The notes under the pieces: model-generated
The model's input: only the letters and a program-made list of their open reading frames with translations
The model's database searches: none
What the model was told of the DNA's origin: nothing
Origin: Chara braunii
Lineage: Eukaryota > Streptophyta > Charophyceae > Charales > Characeae
NCBI GenBank assembly: GCA_003427395.1
Contig: BFEA01000078.1
Location: forward strand, 2,326,168-2,349,397
DNA: 23,230 nucleotides
Reading direction: 5' to 3'
Shown: positions 16,524 through 23,230 of the stretch, in pieces
Layout: every line of letters begins with the position of its first letter
Position numbering within the stretch: position 1 is the stretch's first letter
Translations under genes and position numbers: made by a program

Positions 16524-17042
16524 TCAGAGATAGGGATACTCGGTAGGCTCAGTTAACGCCTCAATGTCGATCACCGTCGGAGAGATGTACCTCTTTGCCA
16601 ATCCAATCACATCCAGCCAACTCGTGCCATCTGTGAGAAGTGAAGGGACTGGAGGTCTAGGATAATCAGTATAAAACATCGGCCCAAAGCTGCGAAACAA
16701 CGTAGTGCCACTCTCATCGAGCTCCCTCTCTCTCTGCTCAAGATATTCAGTGGCCGAGATCCAGACTGGATCAAAAAGCTCATGAGTCTCCTTGCCCTTC
16801 TTCAGGTAAGGCCTCAGATCGTGGATAGTGCCATCAACAAAGCTGGTCTGGACAATGAAGATTGACAGGTCTCCCTTTCTGAAACCAAAGGCACCAACAT
16901 ACCGGTAATGGAATGCCTCTTTGCATGAAATCCGGTTAAGGCTGGCCAGTACTGACTCACTGACCGGAGCAGACTGAACTATGCTCATGAGTACTCTTGC
17001 CCGTACAAACTGACCAAATGATCCCTGAGAACTGACAGCCAA
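16524..17042 (-). CDS. Unrecognised protein segment, 172+ aa
   Basis: The frame is open from about 17190 to the TGA at 16524. Its N-terminal part is Gln/Ser/Asn-rich because it reads through the TCAGCAATCAG repeat. The main part (LASLNRISCKEAFHYRYVG, FGFRKGDLSIFIVQTSFVDG, SATEYLEQRERELDESG, GTSWLDVIGLAKRYISP) looks like a globular alpha/beta protein. The first true ATG is within VLMSIVQ. I do not recognise the family. It lies just downstream of two small paralogous frames on the same strand and may be an exon of the same gene. Confidence 0.4.
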   Translation of the reverse strand: MAVSSQGSFGQFVRARVLMSIVQSAPVSESVLASLNRISCKEAFHYRYVGAFGFRKGDLSIFIVQTSFVDGTIHDLRPYLKKGKETHELFDPVWISATEYLEQRERELDESGTTLFRSFGPMFYTDYPRPPVPSLLTDGTSWLDVIGLAKRYISPTVIDIEALTEPTEYPYL

Positions 17043-17057
17043 ACTGACTGCAGGAGA

Positions 17058-17724
17058 CTGATTGCTGAAAAACTGATTGCTTAACTGATCACTAATAATA
17101 ACTGATTGCTGAATGTCTGGATAAAGTAAGCAACACCTATTCCAAGGCGAAATGTTGACTAATGGCTGCCAACAATCCTCCTCGCTTCCTCAATAGTACC
17201 CTCAGAAGTCATGATGGCACATAGTCTCCCATCCTTGCCGTGCAGGAAGTATGTGTACTCAATTTTAGTATGGTTTCTCACGAGGGTCAGTGCACGTCCC
17301 ATCATCACAATAGTCTGTTGGTTGTACTCCTTAACTACACTTTCCCTCCAAGTCTCTTCAACACTCTGATACAGCGAGCAAGAGACTCTAACTGTGTTGG
17401 TGCTGCCCATATTCTCGCTAAATTCTCACTACATCGAATCACCAACTCGAGACGGGTGACTCTTGGATGATCTAGGTATGAAAAACTATTGAGTTGATTG
17501 CTGAACTGCTGAGAGCTGCTGGTTACTGATAACTAGCCGTTGTTTTCTGAGTGTTGTATCTTGATGCTGATCAGGAAACTGAACGCTTGCTGATTCGACT
17601 ATTGATCGGATGATTGTCGCTCTGATTATTGTTTCGTTGGTGACTGATCTGATTGCTGATTTGCCTACTAAATTGATTGTTTGGAGCTTAATATAAGAAT
17701 TGAATACTGAGAACCAATTGCTGA
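17058..17724. repeat. Dispersed CTGATTGCTGA repeat
   Basis: CTGATTGCTGA occurs at 17058, 17102 and 17649. Close variants lie at 17073 (CTGATTGCTT), 17494 (TTGATTGCTGA) and 17716 (AATTGCTGA). Copies fall in both spacers that follow the two small paralogous frames, which suggests the spacers were duplicated along with them. Isolated related words continue to about 18400. Confidence 0.5.
17159..17410 (-). CDS. Small protein, 83 aa, paralogue of 17777-18001
   Basis: It has a true ATG (17408-17410) and a TAG stop. Sequence features: VRVSCSLYQSVEETW, a central helix-like stretch, then KIEYTYFLHGKDGRLCAIM and EEARRIVG. It aligns without gaps to the frame at 17777-18001 over about 61 residues: the Trp is 28 residues before IEY in both, and the closing Gly 29 residues after IEY in both. 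The family is not recognised. The fold could be a small alpha/beta domain. The conserved pattern argues that the frame is or was coding. Confidence 0.5.
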   Translation of the reverse strand: MGSTNTVRVSCSLYQSVEETWRESVVKEYNQQTIVMMGRALTLVRNHTKIEYTYFLHGKDGRLCAIMTSEGTIEEARRIVGSH

Positions 17725-17776
17725 GAACTGAGTACTGTGAGAACTCGAGAGTGGTAAGCTTTAGGTACTGCTAAGC

Positions 17777-18001
17777 TCACCCGAGCTTCGCCTTGGCCAT
17801 TACCACGCTCTCTAGTATAAAACCGGTGCCATGTAGCTCGTTGTCAGCCCCGTAGAAATAAACTACATACTCAATGTACTTCTTTTCACCAGCAATTCCC
17901 ACTGCATACTCCCTCTGTACTTGCATGTTGTTTTCCATGTCTTTGAAGGCCTCTTCCTCCCACCCCTCTCTCTTTTCTCTTATTAATGTGTTTTTCACCA
18001 C
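17777..18001 (-). CDS. Small protein or exon, paralogue of 17159-17410
   Basis: The frame is open from about 18039 and has no ATG before the middle, so it is more likely an exon than a complete gene. Its left boundary can be the AG of ATCCTAG, just before GTGGTGAAA. Its end, AAGCTCGG followed by GTGAGC, is a good splice donor. Features: LIREKREGWEEEAFKDMENN, YIEYVVYFYGADNELHG and AKAKLG. The ungapped match to the neighbouring frame is weak in identity (about one residue in five) but exact in spacing. Family unknown. Confidence 0.45.
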   Translation of the reverse strand: MVKNTLIREKREGWEEEAFKDMENNMQVQREYAVGIAGEKKYIEYVVYFYGADNELHGTGFILESVVMAKAKLG

Positions 18002-18049
18002 TAGGATCTTGTTATCCTTTATGCTTTCCCTTTTGTCTCAATCGGATCC

Positions 18050-20990
18050 CCAACAGTGAACCCCAAGTTCTGGTAGAGGGTTATGGATATAAAAGTAGTT
18101 CGCGTGTCGATTGGCCAGTTTTGAGGGTCGTCAGGCCACTGCTTATTCACCGTTTCATCTACAGTGTTTCACTGACGGGCCTCTGCTCGTTCTACCACGG
18201 TTTAGGCACTAATCAGGCTTAAATCAAATCACCATTCAGGAGTGGTCAGGTTTTGATGAAAACTTATGAAAGGTTACCGATTGATTGCCATGTGCCGCAA
18301 CAGTTTGCTGTTTATTCGTATCTCGCCGCTTTGTCTGGCTTCAACGGTTGAGCATCAAATGACTGTAACCTGAGCACCGAGTGATTGCTGTTCATTGCTG
18401 GCTTGGTTTGTTGTATCAGTTTTGTGCTTGCACCGACTGTAGTTGAATGGAATGCAGAAGTGTCTAAATACATAAACGGAACCTTGAACTGATTGCCTGA
18501 TTTGGTCTGTCTTGCTTGACGCTTGTATCTGTCTTTTGAGACCGATAGCTGTTAAAAAGGGTCTCAACGGCCGGTTCGTTAGTGGCTGATTCGAGTAACT
18601 CCTGGTCGAGAGGAGTATCGTTAGGATAGCTCACAGTGAGTAGTCTTTTCTCTCAGATAGAGGTGAGCAGGGGACGTAGTGATTCTTGTGGGACAACAAG
18701 AATAGACCGCCACACATGCTTAGTGGACGCGAGACTCCAGTCCAACAAACCACAACTGGGCACTTACTCAGAAAAACACTACGACAGCTGGAGCTAAATT
18801 GTTCAGGCTCTCGTAAATTCTCGGAGCGACGGCTAAACGTAGCCACAGAACATGGGTCTGGTTTTCGTCTAACTGCTGTAAAAATTCTCAGAATGCCCTC
18901 GCTCACGGTGTTGTCCGGTCCTTCAGAGCAAACGACCGAAACTGACCCGAGTGGAAATAACCATCGAGACTCACTAAAGGCAGCTTATTCTCTTTTCATG
19001 ATACTAATGAGCGGCGATTGGAAAGGCCAGAACAAACTAAGAATTTTGCTCAACTCAAGAAAAATTCACTGATGCCTTTGGTTGTGCCCCAATTTCTGCC
19101 TGATTTTACCAAGCGAGTGGAAAGATTACCCTGGGTAAAGACAGAGTGCAATCTCAGTCTCCATCCAGGAGAAACTTAGCCAATAAGTAAATTACTTTCT
19201 TTAGGACCTGTTGCCTTCTGCCCATTGAACGAAAGATAAACCTGGGGAGACTCAGAGACACTCAAACTGGTTTTAACTTGTCATTCCACTTTTCCCTCAA
19301 TGATAGTTTACGACATCAAACCGATTCAATAGGTCAGAGTCAGTCAGCGTTGATTAGCAGACCATCCTCATCACACTTGCTAACTCTGATCGGTTGTCGT
19401 TGTGCTCCCCCTTTTCAAGTAATTGTAGTTGTATTTGCCTAAATGTTCATCCGTTCGTTCTAGTTCCAATGAGTCCGCAACTCAATCGTGAAGAAGCATG
19501 CAGGTTCGCTCAACCGTAAACGTGTTCGGCAACAAGAGGACATACAGACTCTTGTAGCCGAGCGCTCTTACGACTGTATGCAAGGTAATAAGCATAGATA
19601 AAGATTCTTAGTGACATCAAGGACTTTAGTCCTTGTCCGATTTCCTCACACAACTTAAGAGTAGAATTTTGACATATCACCGAAATCACAAGAGAGACCA
19701 AGGGAGATTATCACACAGATTTAGACTCCACTCGTTGTGTCCCTTGGCCCTAACCTGTTACCTTTCTCTTACTCTCTTGTGTAATATCGCAGCGCATACT
19801 AGAAGCCTTCATCCCCATTCTTAGCCAGATTTCGGATCACGCGACCAAGGCATGCAAGACAAGTTCTCTTGTTACTTAGTCATTATACCATCAACTGACT
19901 TCTAGCGTGAAGCCCAAGTGACGATCCCTGGATTTCCACCCACCAGTTTACTCGATTTACTAACAGCAAACACCCTCAAGAGCTACTCACAAGTTGCTGG
20001 TTCGATTAATGACAAGCTCGTAACTCACAAAGTAATTGGTACTTTCCGGTCCTACTCAATTATAAAGATGAGATTTCATTACCCTGCCGAGGCTTGACAA
20101 GAGACAAGCGTTTTCAGAGGCAAGAACTTTTATACTGTTAATTATTACTTAGCTCAGAACTTCTGCCAACGTATTTGTGGTCTGATCAGTAGTGCTCGTC
20201 CAGACAAGAACGTCCTAGTGCCTTAAGGTTTCGTAGCTCACTGGCTAGTCAACAGCTACCTCATAGCCAACGCATACGCACGAATGGCGTTGATGTCAAC
20301 TGAAAATCATGGAGTCTAGCAGAAGCAGATACTCGTTCGATCACAGCAGATCTACCTGGTTGGAGATGAAGTGAGGTGACTTTGAACTGGAAGACTAGTT
20401 TCAATCACTCCTCAAAGTTAAATCACCTCCCGAGGGTCGCTCGATCATTCATGTTGCTTTATCCTCGCCCCTACTCGCTGCGATTCTCTGAGTCAGTGAC
20501 GGAGGTCAGAGCAGTATCCCAACACCATAGTCAATTGACGCCCAACGACTAATAGTCACTAGTCGACAGCGGGGGAGGTGAGTCGGATCACTCTTGCAGG
20601 AACTTGGAAACAAATGGCTAATGCTTCCCCTTCGATCAGCTCAGACCCCGTACATACATGCGCGATGGAGATCCTCTCCCACAACCATTAAAACGCATCA
20701 GGTCTCATATGAGTGAACGCGTCGCCCATTGTATTCAGTGACATCATGGTTGAAGAAGCAGGTATGCGAGCTCTGCTCACGACAAGAGCATCACACTGGA
20801 GCGAGGGCGATCGTTGACGTCAATCAGCGCTAACACTCTCATTCGGATCGTGCATCCTCTCGAAGTGCTGGTTTCTTCGTGCTCTTTCAGACTATGTCAA
20901 GCTCGTGAGGATGACGCGAGGTACTAACTTCCAATTGGCTGCCTGAAGGTGCAAGCGTACAGACTCATCTGTCAGGCGATGAGTAGGAAC
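18050..20990. other. Long stretch without recognised gene
   Basis: Open frames up to 128 aa occur (for example on plus at 18686-19072), but they show no motif and their composition looks random. TATAAAAG occurs at 18088. GAG|GTGAGT at about 20573-20583 is a lone donor-like site. No tandem array was noticed. Confidence 0.5.
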
Positions 20991-21514
20991 GTCTCCCCAG
21001 CACTGAGCGCTAACCCTCTCTCTCCCTCTGTAACCTCCTCTTTCGTTCTTTCTCCTACCGATGCCACTCACGGATCGACGATCCTCATACTGGCGCGCAC
21101 CAACTCCCTCAGTTTGCTTGTCTCTAGGCCATGCCTCACGACGATCAAGGACAGGCCCAAGAAGTCTGGCGACCGGGAACAGATTCAAGAAAACAGTTCC
21201 CGAGGTGATGCTCCCCTACCACCATGCACTGGCTCATCCCTCAGATGATGTGCGGAAGCATTGAGCAGATCTCCCAATTTCACACCTCTGCCCTTCTTGG
21301 AACGCCACGCGTAGCGCATGCGTTCTCTCGTAACCGCCCCTCTTCTTCTCACATGCGTTGACCTTGTATATCCCCCTTTTCGCACGACACATTTCCAAAG
21401 AAATCACTTGCGCCACGTCCTTGCCTAAGCACCCCCGCTGCCGGCCCTCTCGCCACGCGTGTTGATCCCCTTTTCGCATCACACCCGTTTCTTCCCTTTA
21501 CCCTGTTTCCCTCC

Positions 21515-21545
21515 GGTCCCGCGGCCTCCAGTCCCGCGGCCCCTA
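21515..21545. repeat. Short direct repeat GTCCCGCGGCC
   Basis: GTCCCGCGGCC occurs twice within about 30 bp (near 21516 and 21532), separated by TCCA. It is a small tandem duplication of no known role. Confidence 0.4.
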
Positions 21546-21598
21546 GGAGTCAGCTGTCGTGAGCTGGCCTCGGGTCCCTTCTCCACTGGTTCCACGGC

Positions 21599-22015
21599 TC
21601 AGTGGTACCTTTGGATCTCCTCGGGTCTGTTACAAGACATGAGATCCGTCTCACGATCCGCCTCGCTCATTTCACTCTCCTCGCCTGAGTTTCTTTCGTT
21701 GTGCTGTTCCTCCCTTGTCTCAGTCCCAGTTGATGATTCGGTCTTATGATAGATGACCGTCACTCTCAAGCCCACGGTCACCCCGTCTCGTCTGCACCTC
21801 CGCTCCGTCTTGTCGCGCCCTTCGGAAATGGCAGCCTGCAGCCTCTGGTCAGCTCGCATCTTCTCCTCTCTCCCCCCTTCAATGCAGACTTTCAGCCGGA
21901 CTACCTCTCCCCCATCATAGTTCAGGGCCGTCGTAATCTGAGGGCCTTCCCCCAACACTGGAACCCAGCGCACTGTATGTCGCCAACACCCCGACCTATA
22001 GCCGTGTAGTGCCAT
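21599..22015 (-). CDS. Possible protein segment, 138 aa, unknown
   Basis: From the ATG at 22013-22015 the frame reads MALHGYRSGCWRHTVRWVP, then NYDGGEVVRLKVCIEGG, a charged helix-like part (EEKMRADQRLQAAISEGRDK) and VTVGLRVTVIYHKTE, ending in an acidic Ser/Glu tail. The alternation of strand-like and charged helical text is more protein-like than other frames nearby, but no family is recognised. The overlapping plus-strand frames (21459-21749 and 21746-22009) look like shadows. Confidence 0.3.
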   Translation of the reverse strand: MALHGYRSGCWRHTVRWVPVLGEGPQITTALNYDGGEVVRLKVCIEGGREEKMRADQRLQAAISEGRDKTERRCRRDGVTVGLRVTVIYHKTESSTGTETREEQHNERNSGEESEMSEADRETDLMSCNRPEEIQRYH

Positions 22016-22507
22016 TGCCACTCAGGATAGCCGAGAACTTAATCTCCAAACGCTCGCAGAGAGATAGCCGCTTACAGGCCCCGAAGATCCGCCCTCTCTC
22101 TCGTCTCAGGCCCACAGCGCTAGTGCAGAGGAAACACTCTGCGACAGAAAGTACTCTGCAACTAGTGTGCATACAACTAAACTCTCCTCCCCCTTTTCTT
22201 TTTTATAGGCCGTAACTCTACGTACTGAAGGAAAAGACCAACTCTAGCCCTTTCCGAATTCTCCTTCATATTAGCAGTTTTAATATTTCGAAAAAGAAAA
22301 GCAAAGCAAAACTAAATAATTCAAAAACGGAAACTCAACGGTCGAACTACGGTCCGAAACTACCATGCGGCTGCAGAGTCACTAATCCTCACGATGAGAC
22401 GGCGACCCAATTCGGTATCCCATAATAAAATACTGATAAGCATCTTCCTTCCCTCAAAACACAAGTGTCGTCCTATGCCTGACGGGTACCCGTTTCCGAT
22501 GGCAAGG

Positions 22508-22549
22508 AGGGGGCTTATGACCCTCCACGAAGAGGGTGATAAGCCTCCT
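22508..22549. repeat. Long stem-loop
   Basis: GGCTTAT and ACCCTC (22512-22525) pair with GAGGGT and ATAAGCC (22532-22545), with one G-G mismatch and loop CACGAA. AGG/CCT (22508-22510 with 22547-22549) extend it outward. It is among the strongest single palindromes in the right part of the window. Confidence 0.6.
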
Positions 22550-22637
22550 ACCAATGCGGCCGCGGGTCGCCCTCCTTTTGAGGTCCTGCCGCCCAATGTC
22601 AGTTCGAAGCGCACCCGCTAACTGAATACGTGGGATC

Positions 22638-22707
22638 GGCCTACTTAGGCCACAAAAAGATGGTTTGAAATCCGAACCGTTGGCTTCCCGCGAAAGGACA
22701 AGCCAAC
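22638..22707. repeat. Two perfect stem-loops
   Basis: GGCCTA-CT-TAGGCC (22638-22651) and GTTGGCTT (22679-22686) with AAGCCAAC (22700-22707) are perfect stems separated by 27 bp. They continue the stem-loop-rich character also seen at the left end. Confidence 0.5.
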
Positions 22708-23230
22708 AGGTAGAAAATCGAACTTAGAAAACTGAATGCTAATAATAATAAAAAAAAAAATAACAATAATAACCACACGAAAAGGAAAAGAAACGAAAGG
22801 GTGGCGTCACAAAATCTCTCCGTGCACCAGCCTTGCCAGAACCACGCCCCGCGCTCACACACGGATCTGGGGTTCCTTTTCTTTCTTTTCCCATTTTCCT
22901 TTCTTTTTAGTTCTCACTGTATCTCCCTTTTAACCTGGCCACCAGGGTCCGCACAATTCGGACAAACAGTTCTGGTAGGCAATCCTACGAGGGGTCGATA
23001 AGACCCAGACCATGAGATGACAGTCGCGGTCCGAGACCTGAATCGGCGGCCTTCCCTATAATGTGACAAATCAATCAGGCGAAAAAACCGAAAATAGGGA
23101 ATTTTAGTGGTAATAATAATAGTAATAATAATAATGATGTCGACTGTTCAAAATCGGGAAGGAAACCGTAGCATCATAGCGACCTGAGACCACCAGATTT
23201 CCCCGTACAAAAGAAAACGAGTTTAGATTT

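Larger units (their letters stand above)
22022..23230. other. Right-end non-coding stretch with stem-loops and AAT repeats
   Basis: Besides the stem-loops listed separately, it holds AAT-rich microsatellites (about 22741-22772 and 23110-23136), CCTGG-CCA-CCAGG (about 22936-22948) and polypyrimidine text around 22873-22910. No coding region is supported. Confidence 0.5.

Overview
The window looks like nuclear DNA from a large, repeat-rich plant-lineage genome. It has no bacterial operons, ribosome-binding sites or dense coding. It has tandem arrays, microsatellites, a retroelement, and protein pieces that look like exons or decayed genes. The best taxonomic clue is the minus-strand zinc-knuckle protein at 11740-12906: its layout (CCHC knuckle, charged coiled coil, then the motif SEKRKR..EPVFEDSPPMELPPKRTPR-type) matches, from memory, a very abundant family of hypothetical proteins in the charophyte alga Chara braunii. 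I therefore suggest a Chara-like charophyte. This is inference, and no database was searched.

Layout. 1-900: non-coding DNA dense in perfect stem-loops, with a TATA-like box and a 43-codon ORF. 900-1700: nothing recognised. 1711-2380: about 5.5 tandem units of about 123 bp, each with a short palindrome. 2651-3345: eight copies of a stem-loop whose core is conserved while the pairing arms change together. 3350-6200: pyrimidine-rich DNA with many stem-loops, a cluster of AG|GTRAGT motifs (combined acceptor/donor splice sites), an embedded sequencing-adapter junction (5224-5257), and a 180-bp tandem array (about 5270-5990). 6200-7650: GC-rich then AT-rich sequence without a convincing gene.

7660-14413 is one complex Penelope-like retroelement (PLE) insertion read on the minus strand. 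It is a full unit (13142 down to 7660) preceded head-to-tail by a 5'-truncated copy (14413 down to 13143), which is the classic PLE pseudo-LTR arrangement, and it is flanked by near-identical 11-12 bp repeats. In the direction of transcription the full unit carries a CCHC protein (ORF1), then a GIY-YIG endonuclease N-terminal to the reverse transcriptase, a CxC/HxH motif, the RT with its catalytic aspartates, and a 3' tail with an antisense tRNA-like A/B box pair. ORF2 is dead: it has several stops and frameshifts, and a 334-bp perfect-symmetry foldback element sits inside the GIY-YIG domain.

14414-16300: AT-rich DNA with a T29 run, (TA)n, a polypyrimidine tract and a 22-bp palindromic tandem repeat. 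16314-18050: minus-strand coding-like segments, including two paralogous small proteins that align without gaps over about 61 residues, separated by spacers sharing a CTGATTGCTGA repeat. 18050-23230: mostly unrecognised sequence, with one plausible minus-strand ORF (21599-22015) and several stem-loops near the right end.
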